Assembly: GCA_036365515.1 (NCBI GenBank)
Contig: CM070873.1
Span: 229,539,876-229,603,875, forward strand
Source of the DNA: Torymus aiolomorphi
Lineage: Eukaryota; Arthropoda; Insecta; Hymenoptera; Torymidae
Length of the DNA stretch: 64,000 nucleotides
Direction: 5' to 3'
The notes under the pieces were generated by a model. That model was given only the letters and a program-made list of their open reading frames with translations. It was not told the origin of the DNA and searched no databases. Numbering within the stretch: position 1 is the first letter of the stretch; each line of letters opens with the position of its first letter. Shown piece after piece: positions 26,401-40,200 of the stretch. Position numbers and translations under genes: made by a program.

Positions 26401-26756
26401 GAAGATACAGCACTAAATAAGAATAAAGCCGTCTTAGTGCCTAAGAGTATCTTAAATTTATGCATAAATTAATTTATGTTGATATATGTTAGGGGAAACA
26501 CTTGTCCAAGTATACTATTTGCATGTTTTTCTGTGATATATTGTATGATTGAAATTCATTGAATTTCTTTTTTTGTAATTGACTTAATGTATATTTTAAG
26601 AATTTTAAATGTATATACAAAGATATAATGCTCATTTTATAAAATTGTACGTGCTATAAGCAGATATTTTGTCCACTAGATTTAGTACTAATGTCAATTG
26701 AAGTTGCTACCATTGCTCAATACAGTTAAAGGTTTGCTGCTCGTTGATTTATTTAA

Positions 26757-27134
26757 CGGGGTGGCATAGTCCTACCATTACCGACCGAGCAATTGACACA
26801 GTTTCAAGCTTATTAAAAATAAAATACGTAGAATCACAAAAAATCAAGAGAACACCCTTCTGTGGTTTTGAACGTTCTATCACCCAGCAAAAGTTTGAAG
26901 TCGAAATATCAAGTGGTTTTTGCAAAAACTTTGAACGAAACCGAATTTTGTTTTGTTCAAAGTTTTTGCAAAAACCACTTGATATTTCGATTCCAAACTT
27001 TTACTGGATGATAGAACGTTCAAAACCGCAGAAGGGTGTTCTCTTGATTTTTTGCGATTCTACGTATTTTATTTTTAATAAGCTTGAAACTGTGCCAACT
27101 GCTCAGTCGGTAATGGTACGGCTATGGCACCCCC
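26757..27134. mobile_element. 378-bp palindromic TTAA element, copy A
   Basis: The ends read CGGGGTGGCATAGTCCTACC and, inverted, GGTACGGCTATGGCACCCCC. The two halves are near-perfect complements meeting around 26945, where TTTGAACGAAACC faces TTTTGTTCAAAG. TTAA flanks the left end, and a mutated TTAT the right. The 155-aa frame 26744-27211 simply reads through the palindrome. It is the first of six full-length copies in the window (others at 27593, 27975, 35479, 35857 and 43365). Confidence 0.9.
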
Positions 27135-27140
27135 TTATAG

Positions 27141-27262
27141 TACATTTCGACACGGGTGCGGAAGGTGATTATTTAGCTCGCGTGACGTTTTCGCACGAGC
27201 GAAGCGAGTGAGAAAAGTCACACGAGCTAAATAATCGACTTGCGCACTAGTTTCGAAAGGTA
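27141..27262. repeat. Short foldback next to copy A
   Basis: TACATTTCGACACGGGTGCG pairs with TGCGCACTAGTTTCGAAAGG, and GATTATTTAGCTCGCGTGAC pairs with GTCACACGAGCTAAATAATC, around a centre near 27200. It is unrelated in sequence to the TTAA family and starts a few bases from its end. Confidence 0.75.
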
Positions 27263-27592
27263 TTTTATACCACGAGAGCCGAAAAATCATGCCAAAGTTG
27301 TGATTTTGAGGTTAGAGTGATATAAAGTATATTTATTGTCTGTATAATCGCATAGTTCTAATAAGATATGAAACAAATCTGTATAAAGATTTCTAAAAAC
27401 TGTAAAATAAACATTTTTAATTTTGCATTGTGAAGTTTTTATTGCCTGTGATAAAACTCAAATAATCAAGTATATAGGAACTATAAACGAAGTAAGTATT
27501 TTAAATAAAACTTGAATAAATCGAAAAAATTCGTAACAAACTAAACATATGTGAGCATTGGGGTGCGATCCCATGGTGTTCCGAAAAATTAA

Positions 27593-27970
27593 GGGGGTGC
27601 CATAGTCGTACCGTTACCGACCGAGAAATTCACACAGTTTCAAGCTGATTAAAAATAAAATACGTAAAATCACAAAAAAACAAGAGAACACTTCATTGCG
27701 GTTTTGAACGTTCTATCACCTAGTAAAAGTTTGAAGTCGAAATATTAAGTGGTTTTTGCAAAAACTTTGAACAAAACAAAATTCGGTTTCGTTCAAAGTT
27801 TTTGCAAAAACAACTTGATATTTCGACTCCAAACTTTTACTGGATGATAGAACGTTCAAAACCGCAGCGAAGTGTTCTCTTGATTTTTTGTAATTCGACG
27901 TATTTTATTTTTAATCAGCTTGAAACTGTGTGAATTGCTCGGTCGGTAATGGTAGGACTATGGAACCCCG
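27593..27970. mobile_element. 378-bp palindromic TTAA element, copy B
   Basis: Bounded by TTAA at 27589-27592 and 27971-27974, with ends GGGGGTGCCATAGTCG and CTATGGAACCCCG. Internal sequence matches copies A and G, including AAAATACG near each end and the TTTGAACAAAACAAAATTCGG centre. It is fused to copy C through the single right TTAA. Confidence 0.92.
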
Positions 27971-27974
27971 TTAA

Positions 27975-28374
27975 GGGGATGCCTTACTCGTACTATTACC
28001 GACCGAGCAATTCACACAGTTTCAAGCTGATTAAAAATAAAATACGTCGAATCACAAAAAATCAAGAGAACTCTCTTCTGTGTTTTTTAACGTTCTATCA
28101 TCCAGTCAAAGTTTGGAGTCGAAATATCAAGCCGTTTTTTCAAAAACTTTGAACGAAATTAAATTTAACCTGAGAAGGAATTAAATTTAATTTCGTTCAA
28201 AGTTTTTGAAAAAACGGCTTGATATTTCGACTCCAAACTTTGACTGGATGATAGAACGTTAAAAAACACAGAAGAGTGTTCTCTTGATTTTTTGTGATTC
28301 GACGTATTTTATTTTTAATCAGCTTGAAACTGTGCGAATTGCTCGGTCGGTAATAGTACGAGTAAGGCATCCCC
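27975..28374. mobile_element. 400-bp palindromic TTAA element, copy C
   Basis: Starts at the TTAA shared with copy B and ends at TTAA 28375-28378. Its ends, GGGGATGCCTTACTCGTACT and its exact complement, differ slightly from copies A and B. The arms appear nearly free of mismatches, and a longer centre (about 28155-28190) is itself palindromic. Transcription from either side would give a long hairpin. Confidence 0.92.
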
Positions 28375-28438
28375 TTAAGCTCGTGAGTGCGAGAGAGAGG
28401 TTCTTCCGTGAATGTCTCTTTCGCTCTCAAAACAGACC

Positions 28439-28752
28439 AAAAGTCTACTCTACGCTCATAGTTCATGACTTTAGACGAGTGGCGCCACAACGTCATATTA
28501 TTGAAACTCATGCGCCAATATGAATAAAATTTGAAATTTTGTCGAATGGGCTAACGTTTAATTCATAACTAACTTTTTTTTAATGTTTGCAATGAGTATG
28601 GATTATTCAAATTCAAAATAGATTATTTATGAATAGCTCATGCCTCATTCGACCAAAATTTGAAATTTTATTCATATTCGCGCATGAATTCCAATGATAT
28701 GACGTTGTGGCGCCACTCGTCTACAGTCATAAACTATGAGCGTAGACTTTTT
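28439..28752. mobile_element. Foldback element with ACGCTCATAGT ends
   Basis: AAAAGTCTACTCTACGCTCA at the left is mirrored by TGAGCGTAGACTTTTTG at the right. Inside, GACGAGTGGCGCCACAACGT pairs exactly with ACGTTGTGGCGCCACTCGTC, and AATATGAATAAAATTTG pairs with its complement. Its end motif recurs in the 44.9-kb element (TACGCTCATAGTCGATGACC), suggesting a related family. Confidence 0.8.
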
Positions 28753-28866
28753 GATAAACCAACGCTGCTCCTCACTCTCCCATGTTTAACAGAGTCAAAC
28801 TTGAATTAAAGACGTCGCAGGCCTGAGCTTACGAAAAATGATTTGTCAGTGCTAACTAGAATACTA

Positions 28867-29256
28867 GGGTAAATGTGGGTACTACGGCGGTATTTTTTTC
28901 AGGTTAGTCTCAAAAGATTATATTTCGTCTCCATGCAAAAAAATTATGCTGATTCTTTTTAATAACGGAACTTAGGTATCATATTTATCGATTAAAGTAC
29001 CATTTTAGAACAAAAACTGATAAATAAATGTATAAAATGACTTTGAAAACAACATCTCTCTGCTGGTGTTACTGCGAAGCTGCTGCAACTACTGCGTTGG
29101 TATTACGGTGCCATGTTAAAGCATAGGGAGAGCGCTCGCGCATGCGCAAAACCCCAAAAAGTACGTCGCTGGTATTACTGCGATTTTCCATAAGATTATA
29201 CAGCAGTAATATATACACAATAATACCCACATCCGCAGTAGTACCCACACTTACCC
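28867..29256. mobile_element. 390-bp MITE with GGGTAAATGTGGGTACTAC ends and TA flanks
   Basis: The left end GGGTAAATGTGGGTACTACG is matched by the complement of GTAGTACCCACACTTACCC. TA lies directly outside both ends (28865-28866 and 29257-29258), as expected for Tc1/mariner-type insertion. The interior has CTGCTGGTGTTACTGCG and CGCTGGTATTACTGCG motifs but no transposase. Confidence 0.8.
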
Positions 29257-29488
29257 TACTCATTTAAAAGTCAATTGACTTTTGAAGGTACAACTGATTT
29301 ATAACTGATTTCGATTATGAAAGCGTTAAATTAACCTACACAGTTTATGTTCTGCAACGACATTTGTCATGTAACATTTCTGACAAAGCCATAACCTAGA
29401 AAAAAATTTCTAGTATTATTTTTTTACTATTATTTTCTTTTAGGTTCAATGATTGTGTCAATCATTTGTGATTACAAAATTTAACAAA

Positions 29489-32400
29489 ATGTGCGATAAT
29501 ATCAATAGTAATCCTTTTGCTGCTTTGTTTACGCCTGCAAATGATGGTGCATCTTTTACTTCACAAAATCAAGGAGATAACAAATCTGATGAAAGTGTAA
29601 ATATTAACGAAAGTTGTGGAGAGAGTATTGAAGATAATGAGAAAAATGAAGACTTAGGATATGACTTACATTCTGACAAATATGAAGGTGATGAACGTCT
29701 TGATGAATTAATTGCTGATGTTTTTGGTATAACACTGCACAGTGAAAAGGAAAAGAAACCTACTCGGCAATTGGTTTTTATTGATACACAGTCTATTGAA
29801 CAAGCAATTTTTGAAAGATTATTATTAGCAAATCCAGAATCTTCATTAATATCGAAGGAAAGTACTAAAGGACAAGAGCTGGATCGTCATGTTGTTCAAA
29901 TTGAAATTATCCCATATCTTTTTGAAAGTTATTGCCGATTGCAAAGATATACAGATTGTGATGGATCGCAAGATACTGTTCAACATTTTCGAAAAATTAT
30001 TGTGTGTGACGTCAGTACTGCCTTACAAGCACCTGACCTTTTCCTTCAACAACAGGTTTGTGTAAACGTCTAATATAGATACATAGGGAATAATTGAATA
30101 TGAATTTTAAATTTTAATCTCGCCTGATAATATTTTATAAATATATTTTATTAATATTATTATGTTTTATTTAGGTTTATACACAATTTGTATCACTTTT
30201 TGCAAATGGTGGAATTGTTGGTTCTGAACTAGCATCATTTGTGAGGGAAGTAGCTGAACACATTTTAAGAGAAAGTGAATCTTCTGAAATGGAAGGTATA
30301 AATACATCATTTAGCCCAATTCTTGATATCATTCATGAAGAGACAAAGAAGAGTGGACTACTTATTTTTAAACAATATTGGTTTTGTATTTTACAAATAT
30401 TTGCTTCTATAGAACCTTTAGCAAAACTAATAATTTATCACAGTAGTGTTAAAAATGAAATTGGTCGAGCATATATTGATACATTGCTAGGATCTATACT
30501 AAGCTTGAGTTGTCTTCCTAATGCTCCAGATGCAACATTTGATTTTTTTGATAAACCGTTTCAACAGGTATGTAAAATTAGAAAAAACTATATTTACCTA
30601 TTATTAAAAAAATGAGTAATTAAATACATTTTATATTAGCAAACCTCAGCAATTGATGGAAACATTTGGACTGCATTGGATGCATTAAGTGAATCAATGC
30701 ATAAGGTTTTCCATGCTTTACTCAAATGTTCACGTGAAGTACGCCATTTGACTTTACAATGGTTAGCAGACTGCCTTCACAAAAATGCAAATCGTGGAAA
30801 ATTATGGAATTCACACAACAATATGGGAATTACTGATGTCACAACAGTATCAGATGGATTCATGCTAAATTTAGGAAATGTTTTACTTAGGCTCTGTCAT
30901 CCATTTTGTTCAAAACCAACTGATATTAAAATATTAAAAATAGATCCTACATATTGTATTACTGAGGTATTCTAAAAATCTTTTTATAATTTTTATGAAT
31001 GATTATAGTTCACAATATTAATAAAATATATTGTTTTAGACTCAAGATGAAAATGTAAGTCGTGAAAATGGAATGCATATGAAAGGTATGAGTTCAGAAA
31101 CATGTCTTATTCCAACATCAGAAGGAGAAAGTCGTCCAGTTGCAACTTCATTTAGTTTTGTTACTGAATGTTTCTTTTTAACACATCGAGCTCTTGATCT
31201 TGGATACCATCTTATCTTAGATAAACTATATAAGTAAATGCTAATGTTTATCTTTATGAATTATCAAGTAATAAATTGTTTCATAAACTTTCTGCTTTTA
31301 GAGCAAGCCAGGATTTAGCTAAAATTCAAAGATTATATAACGATACTAGACTTGGTGGTAGTGCAGAAGTCAATGAATTCATAAGTCAACGATTACAAAC
31401 TGAAATGACAAAGTGAGTTTCGTTATTGATATTAGAATAATATATTTTTTTAAATATTTTTACTATTAGATTTACTTTATAGGTATTTAACATACAGAGC
31501 TAGTGTGTTAACTCCTGAATTACTTGGTATTCTGGCAAAATTTCATGCAGCAACTGCGTTTTGGTTAATTCAAGTTAATGTAGATGATAGACCACATGGA
31601 CTACATCAAGATAGTTATGCTCCTAATGAATATAAATCTATTACATTCCCTTTACCACAAACAGTCCCTGAAACTTTAAGGTAGACCCATGTATAAATTT
31701 AATTAAGTTGTGTGTGTGTGTTTTTTTTTATAATGTTATATTTAAATGTAATTAATTGTATAAAATTCGTAGATGTATTCCTGAGTTTGTAGTCGAAAAT
31801 ACTGTTAGTTTCTTGTGTTTTCTCCGTCGTTGGAGTCCAAACGTATTTGAACAGCAGGGTCCAACCTTTTTGAACCCTATTCTGACTGAGGTATATTTGT
31901 TTGTACAGTTATGTAAACTGCAATAAATATGTATTATTTACAAAATTTGTAGGTGGTTATTCTAATGGAATCTCCAGCACGTCTTTATAATCCACATTTA
32001 CGAGCGCGTTTGGCAGAAGGTCTTGAAGCACTTTTACCAAATAATGATGAAGTCAACCATCATTCTACACCAACTCTTGGAACATTCCACAGACAACAGC
32101 TTTTTGTAACACATCCTCACAAAGAAGTGGTCAGTATAATTGTTGTGATCTTTTCTTTACTATTGATACATGTTTTAAATTTATTAATTTAATTGTTTAT
32201 AGATTGTAGAAAATTTATTACACGTCTTTGTTAGTATTGAAATGACTGGCCAAAGTGTCCAGTTTGAACAAAAATTTAATTATCGGCGACCCATGTATAC
32301 AGTAATGGCCTATTTATGGGAAATTCCAGAACATCGAAATAATTTTAAGTTAGTATATAAATTGCTCCTTATTCAAAAAGATAAACTATTAATATTATAT

Positions 32401-33747
32401 ATTTAAGAAAAAATAATATTAATATTGCTTATTCATCGTAGACAGCTAGCTCAAAAAGCAGAGGCTAATATGGAAGCCGTACAACCTCCTCTCTTTTTAA
32501 GATTTGTCAATCTTTTAATGAATGATGCTGTGTTTTTGCTTGATGATGCACTTTCAAACATAGCACAGTTAAGGACATTAATTAACGCAAGGTAAATATT
32601 TCTTTTATATTAAGTTTTACATCCAAACTACAGTAATTTAAAAGGGTAAAACTGAAATTTTAAACGGCTAACAAATTTAAATCTGTACAATTATTTTTTA
32701 ACTGAAATAATTTTAATTTTATGATTACTTCATTTCTCAGGGATAGTGGAGAGTGGGATAAACTTACTTCATCAGAAAGAGATCAGCAATCGTATTATTT
32801 GGAACGTATCGGGATGATAGCAAGGTTTGACAACATTTTGGGTAGAGAAACTATTCACACATTAAAAATATTAACATCTGAAGTAAAATCTATATTTTGC
32901 CATCCTACTATGGTAGACCGAATAGCATCAATGTTAAATTATCTTCTATTGCAACTAGTAGGTCCAAACAAGAAAAATCTCAAGGTTAGTTGATAGTTAC
33001 ATGAACCATTGATTTACTATTGAATTTGACTTTTTTTTGATTATTACTTATTTATTTATATAGGTTAAAGATCAAAAAGAATATGATTTCAATCCAGCTA
33101 ATCTTGTCCTTAACATATGTGAAATTTATATCAATTTAAGTCAAAATGAAAATTTGACTTTAGCAGTATCCCAAGATGGAAGATCTTACAGCTCTGAACT
33201 ATTTAAATTAGCCGCTGACGTTTTGGGTAAAATATATCTTAATCTTATTTTTTGAAAATTTTTTTGTTCGCATTTGATGTAATGTACTAAATTTTATTAA
33301 AAAAAAAAATTAATGTTTTAGTTCGAATTGGTGGTGTAGGAATCTTAGGTGACCTTGAAGAATTTTCAAAGAAAGTAGAACAGGCTGCTGCTGAAAAGAA
33401 AAAAGAAGAAGAGATTTTAGTAGATGCTCCTGATGAATATCTTGATCCAATCATGTCTACGTTAATGACGGATCCCGTTATTTTACCATCGTCAAGGACT
33501 GTTGTTGATCGACAAACTATAGCTAGGTATTTATATATGACTGAGTCAATTTTATTCTGCACTCTCTTATATAATAAATTTACTATGTTTCAGACACTTG
33601 TTGAGTGATCAAACTGATCCATTTAACCGGTCTCCTTTGACGATGGACATGATCCGACCAGACGTTGATCTCAAGACTAAAATAGAAGAATGGATAGAAC
33701 AAAAGAAAAAGGAACGAGAAGATTCGATCAGTGATGATAATCAATAA
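29489..33747 (+). CDS. Ube4b: Ubiquitin conjugation factor E4 B (Ufd2-type U-box E4 ligase)
   Basis: Fourteen coding exons join in phase to 1048 aa: 29489-30055, 30175-30567, 30640-30966, 31040-31233, 31302-31412, 31483-31680, 31773-31890, 31953-32129, 32203-32348, 32442-32591, 32741-32984, 33064-33226, 33322-33526 and 33594-33747. The N-terminal region is acidic (about residues 1-100). A long helical Ufd2 core follows, and the U-box ends the protein ([20 protein letters not shown], then [13 protein letters not shown], then DPFNRSPL). Ufd2/UBE4B extends ubiquitin chains on substrates already carrying ubiquitin, working with p97/Cdc48 in protein quality control. The ATG at 29489 (AACAAAATGTGC) is the first that opens the frame, just after a possible acceptor at 29443, so a non-coding first exon may exist. 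The donor after exon 8 (GTG|GTCAGT) is non-consensus at +3. AATAAA lies at 33881. Confidence 0.95.
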
Positions 33748-34220
33748 TGATCTAGAATTGTGGGTTTTAAGAAAGATGAACATTGCAGTGTTTTTACCAT
33801 TAAGGTGTATTTTAATTGATATCAGTGCAATCGAGTAAATATAAATAAATAAGAGGTTTATTTGTTAATAAGCGGGAGTCAATAAAATTAAGCGATTTAA
33901 CGTTATAAATGTATTTTATGTAACTCGTACAAAAAATCGTTATTGCACACGGTATTTTTGATAACAATCATTAAAACTCCGAACTCGCCAACATTCAATA
34001 TTACAGTAACGTATGATGCCGTCGTGCATCTTCTGTAATAACGTCACTATCTCAAAAATACTGTCAGTAATATTTACACCTCTGTACACAAAAATATGTA
34101 AATAGTCATTCCATTTAAAAAACATCGTTGAATATTTCTTCTGGACTTTTATAATACACATTCATATCTTCTCGAACATCTCACACGCTCAAACTTAAAA
34201 TTGCACTATAATTTAAATGC
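33748..34220. other. 3' regions of convergent UBE4B and PSPH genes
   Basis: Only about 470 bp separate the two stop codons. The plus strand has AATAAA at 33881. TTTATT at about 33858, which is AATAAA on the minus strand, could serve the phosphatase gene, so the two 3' UTRs may overlap. No other gene was seen. Confidence 0.6.
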
Positions 34221-37200
34221 TCATAAAGCTGCTTCAAGATCCTTAAAGTCCATGATGAACCAAGGTGCATGCGCTTTTACACTTTCTCGGACAACGTTTC
34301 CTCCATATCCTGGAACACAAACCAATAATTTTATTAGCTTTATAGTAATTGAATGATGGCAAAATGTGTGAATTAAAGAAAATAATATATTCAAATATTT
34401 AAAGAAATATTCAAAACTGACAAAGAACAATTTTCATTATAAGTTCTGGAAAATTTCTTTCGGTCAAAAAATTCAATATTAACGAATTAGAATTGTATAT
34501 TAAGTGATATGTAAATACTCGAACAATTTTTTTGATAATGTTAAATACTGATGTTAGATTACTATTATTAGTTAGACTACTATTCATAATTATCATGGAA
34601 AGTTATTATAAGAGAGGTATTTTTTAGTTAAATTCAAAATATTCCAAGAACGTATGCTATTCAAGATTTACATTTGAATTTCAAGGTATAACCGAAATGC
34701 TACTCATGTGTAAAAAGCTCCATACCGATGAAAGCATTTGCCGGCGGACAAGCTTCTAAATCCGTGGCGCCGTCGCCAATGTGGACTATTGTTTTAAAGC
34801 CTTTCTCCGCTTTCAGCCTTCGGATAACTTCGGCTTTGCCGCCAGTTTCTGACGTTGGCTCGTTCTCATCGAAGCCAGCGTATTCACCTGTAATTGAAAT
34901 TATACATGAGCGTTTAATGAGAGAAAAAATCGTAAAAAGTTTTTTGTGTCTTGGAAAGAAATAAAGCAATGGTTTGTCAGCCACCTGGTTTTATTGTAAC
35001 TTTTTAGATATAAAGATTGAGTGGGGAAAATAAGATTCTGTTTTCAACAACGATTATGTACACAAGTGAACGTATACGGAATTTATATTGTTAGGGTTTA
35101 TCGCCGAGAGAAAATAATAAATTGTATTGACTCTGAAAGTCTTTGCTCCAACCCACTCGAAAGTAAAATTGAAGCAAAAGAATATGAAAGCTACGCGCGT
35201 TCGAGTAAAATAGGCAAGCAATACGCAAGGTATGTGAAATAGGCAAACTAATAATACGAGAGCCTCATCATCAGCGAGGCTAAAATAGCAATTGGGCAAT
35301 AAGTAAAGCAAGGGGTAAATATATGTAAGGCAAATAATGTTTGGCAACAGACTGCGAGTGCGTGGCGCAGGCCCCTACTTAAGCACGTGGGGTGATGTCT
35401 TTCATTGAAGATTGCGCGCTTGGCGCTTGCCATCTAGCGGTCACTTTGGGTACTACAATTCCGAACAGATTAACTTAACGGGATTCCATGGTCCTACCAT
35501 TATCGACCTAGCAATTCACATAGTTTCAATCAGATTATAAAAAAAGTACGTCGAATCATAAAAAATCAAGAGAACACTCTTCTGTGTTTTTTAACGTTCT
35601 ATCACCCAGTCAAAGTTTGGAGTCGGAATATCAAGCCGTTTTTTCAAAAACTTTGAACGAAATTAAATTTCGCTTTGTTCAAAGTTTTTGCAAAAACAAC
35701 TTGATATTTCGACTCCAAACTTTGGGTGATAGAACGTTAAAAAACACAGAAGAGTGTTTTCTTGATTTTTTATGATTCGACGTATTTTTTTTATAATCAG
35801 CTTAAAACTGTGTGAATTGCTCGGTCGGTAATGGTACGAGTATGGCATCCCCTTAAGGGAGTGTCATACTCGTACCATTACCGACCGAGCAATTCACACA
35901 GTTTCAAGCTGATTAAAAATAAAATACGTCGAATTACAAAAAATCAAGAGAATACTCTTCTGTGTTTTTTAACGTTCCATCATCCAGTCAAAGTTTGGAG
36001 TCGAAATATCAAGTCATTTTTGCAAAAACTTTGAACAAAGCGAAATTTAATTTCGTTCAAAGTTTTTGAAAAAACGGCTTGATATTTCGACTCTAAACTT
36101 TGATTGGATGATAGAACGTTAAAAAGCACAGAAGAGTGTTCTCTTGATTTTTTGTGATTCCACGTATTTTATTTTTAATCAGCTTGAAACTGTGTGAATT
36201 GCTCGGACGGTAATGGTAGGACTATGGAACCCCGTTAAGGGAAAGCCTTACCTAACTGCAGATTTCTGCACTTGATTTTTCAAATTTCTCAACCAATTTT
36301 CATATTATCAAAATTATTGAAGCACACACACATAATCTATATAATTCAAAGAATGTGCGTCAGCTTCAATATAAGCAAAAATATGTAAATTGAGATAGAT
36401 ATTTGAAAAATCAATAAATGTCGGTAAGCATGTACAGACTATACAAGTAAGGCATCCCCTTAAGGCGATGTGAACCTCAAAATCAACCCAATTTCATTAT
36501 TTAATTCATAAACATTCGAACGTTTATTTGGAAAAACAATTCTGTCAGGCGCTCCGTGTATGTAAATACTATGCTCAGATTTTTTTTTGTGCGATTCTAT
36601 CAGCATTTCCATGAGATACGCTCGTTTTAATACTGGCAAAATTCGAAGTATTACAGATCCCTACTTATCGGCATTGCGGCTTTTATTTAATTAAATAAAT
36701 TCTGAGTAGATTTTTGGAAAAACAGCTCTGTCAGGCGCTCCGTATATATAAATACTATACTCAATTTTTTTTTTTAGTAATTCAATTATTATTTGCAAAA
36801 GATATACATGTTCTAAAATTTGTCGGTAAGTACACATTATCTTAAGAAATGATAAATTACACTAAAAAGTGTGGTTTAGTTTCCATATAAATATGAATTC
36901 TACGATGTTTTTTTTTTTATACTTTTCAAGTTTCAACAAAACTCATTACAGTTGTACAATAAGCTTCGAAAAATGGATTTCTTAAATAATATAGGAGTGA
37001 TACACATTTCATGATTATATACACTGTATGTACCAATACTCTTCTCTATATTGGAAAGGAATAAGGTTTTAGTGGAGTCTTTCGACGATTTTTCTTATTA
37101 TACTCATATCATACGTACCATTGAAATAGAATTTCAGTCTGTTCGCGCGTATGTTTTCCGATGGTATATTGAGCTGTGCCGCGACGGCTGAAATAAGGCA

Positions 37201-40200
37201 ATGGAAACCACCGGAAACGAGGTACACCTGTTTGTTCTGATCTTGTAACGCCTGTATTAAGGATCTGAAATTCATGTCAAGTATTGTTTTGAAATAATAT
37301 AATGTTCATGTTTCCATCATTGACTATTGTGTACATGTATAGTTCAATAGGTGTAGTCTCAGAGAAATCTATTGCACAAATAAAAAATACAATTTTTTTG
37401 TTCTAAATTCTAAATACGCGGTATTATAATCAATCAAGTTTAACAAATTAATTAATTTAAATTTTACGTGTCGATTATACAAACAAATCAGCTTAGACAC
37501 TGTTAGTCATAATTCATTTAGAAGTTCGAACAACAATATGTGTTACGATTGAAAGTCAGTGACCGAGACATCTACCTTGTGGAAAGACGCGTAAGTTGAA
37601 TAATTAAGCTTACTTGATGCCGGGCGTCAGCTTTGGTGGGTGTTTGCGCAGGAATTCTGTGATTTGTTTCTGACTTGGCTTTATCATGTTTAGCCTAACT
37701 GTGAGTGACTGTCGGAACGTCATGTTTCCCTGCATCGCTTGTTTTGTCCTGAAAAGAGCAAAAAATGTCCATTGTGAAACGTTTTTTAAACTGGATGTAC
37801 CATTAATTAACAACGAATGTGACTACTATTTGTATGAAAATGTCTTTGTATGAAATTGACATTGTTTTACACTGGTGATTTTATTATTATAGCTTTATTG
37901 TTTTATTTTATCACGTTAACACGGAAAGAATTTTATTTTTAATATTACTAAAATACCATAGAAAAAAATATAATTTTTGTATGTGATGCGTTCGAGAAGT
38001 ATTAATAACTGTATCAGTGTTTAGTTATTGTGCGTAACCATCTAGTAATATTTTATTATGTTTTTCACTTTAATAGTGATTGAAATTTTCTCTCCGTGCA
38101 TAAATTTTTATTTATTTATTTTTTTTAATGATTTTGTTTTCAGGTTACAATTATATAATTTTTCTGGTTAAATAAATATATGTTATAAATTTTATACATA
38201 TTATGTACACACTTATAAGGGTAATAAATTTAGCATTAAAAATCATGTAAAAAGAATAATAAATAAATAAATAAATAAAAGCGTTTTTAAATTCCATTTT
38301 AACTTAACTTCTAAAAAAATCAAATACCAAAATATACCCATATAGATAAACATAACTAATTTCATCACCCAAGCACTTAAACAATCATGTCCATAGTTAA
38401 ACCTTAACATGTTGATGAAATCTTATTTTTGAAATATTATTATTTGCTGACCGAAGATACCAAATTAAAAAATTCCAATACTATTTCCACCGAAGAACCA
38501 TTCATTACTCATAGTCTAGGAGCTGGGTACCATCCCGTATGCAATAATATGTCTTCGGAGTTGTTTCTTATAGATTTTAACCCGTAGAATCCAAATATCG
38601 AGGTCAAAATTCGAAAAAAAGTGGTAGAAATTGTTTAAAATGCAATTGTTTAAACAAATAATAAAAAATATTTTTTTGTCTATTTGCAAAATCTCTATAA
38701 ACTCAAAATTTGAAAAGTTATGTATTTTTGAAATTTGATTTTTACGTTTTTTTTGCAACTTTGATTAACAATAACTTTGAAAAAAAATGAATTTTTTTGT
38801 AAAATGAAAGTTTCCTCTTATTCTTTGAGATGAAAACTACCATATTCATTTGCAATATTTTAAGTTTTCCGTTGTTAACTATTTATTTCCTTATTTAACA
38901 AATGCTACTTTTTCGATATTTCCAAGCGCTATTTCAGTACACGGTTGGAGTAATGCGCGCATCCAGGGCTTTTCAAAATCATTATATTTGAAAGTTAAAC
39001 CAATACTTGACAATTGGTGCGATGGAAAATTAATTTTAATGTTTAATAAATAAACAACTTATTGTTTAAACGAACAAAAAATCAATATTTAATTTAAATA
39101 TAAATACATGAATAAAAATTAATAACTAAGTATAAAATATAATATTATTCAAATTTATTTTTACAAGTTTCATTTTTCTGACAAAAACAGAAGGAACAGC
39201 ATGGAATTGCTGCTCGACCACAATAACATGAGTTTTTGATGCATGCTTTACATTGGCAGTTCGGCACAAAATCATTTATAGGTGGTAATAAAATTAAAAC
39301 TTTTTGGGGGACCAATAAATCATCTTCTTCAACAAATCCAAATAGAAGAGTATTTAATTTTATATATCAAATAACGGAAAGTAAAGTTCACCTGTAAAAC
39401 TCCCTATGGGTGATTTTGTGCCAAACTGTCATTATAAAGCATTCATTTAAACCTCATGTTGCTGTATTCGACCAGCGATTGCATGCTGTTTCTTCTGTTT
39501 CTCTATCTTAAAAAAAATGAACCTATTTATTATGATATCAATTTATTCGTGATTTGGTTGCTGGGAGTAATGGATTGCTAGGTTACAAAAACAAAAGTGG
39601 CACACGCGAAGTGTTACGAAAATTACGGGGCCCTTTCTACATATGTGTGTTCTGTCTGTTCTAGACAACTTCTCTCTATGTCTGTCTCTGTTTTACATAA
39701 ACGGAACAGATCTATCTGTCTTTGTCGGGAACACACAGAACACAGAGAACACATATATGTAGAAAGGCCCCGGCGCGCGAAGCGCGCTTAGAGATGACTA
39801 GTTATGTCAAAAAAATGAAACGTGTAAAAATTAATGCAAATAATATTATATTTTACTTAGTTATTCATTTTTATACATGTATTTATATTTTTTATTTTAA
39901 ATTGAATATTTGTTTTTAATTTAATTCTTAATGTTTTATTAACGTTTTAATTATTTCGTGACATTACCTTAATTACTTAATTTTATATTTTTGAGTAAAC
40001 GAATTGTAATATATTATTATGTATTAAAAAGTCAAATGTTGATAATTTTTTTTGTTTAAACAATAAGTTGTTTATTTACTGAACATTAAAATTGATTTGC
40101 CATCGCACCAATTGTCAAGTATTGGTTTAACTTTCAAATATAATGATTTTGAAAAGCCCTGGATGGGCGCATTACTCCAATCGTATACTGAAATAGCGCT

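Noticed and set aside
26744..27211. A 155-codon open frame
   Set aside because: It reads through a palindromic TTAA element; the second half mirrors the first and no domain is present.
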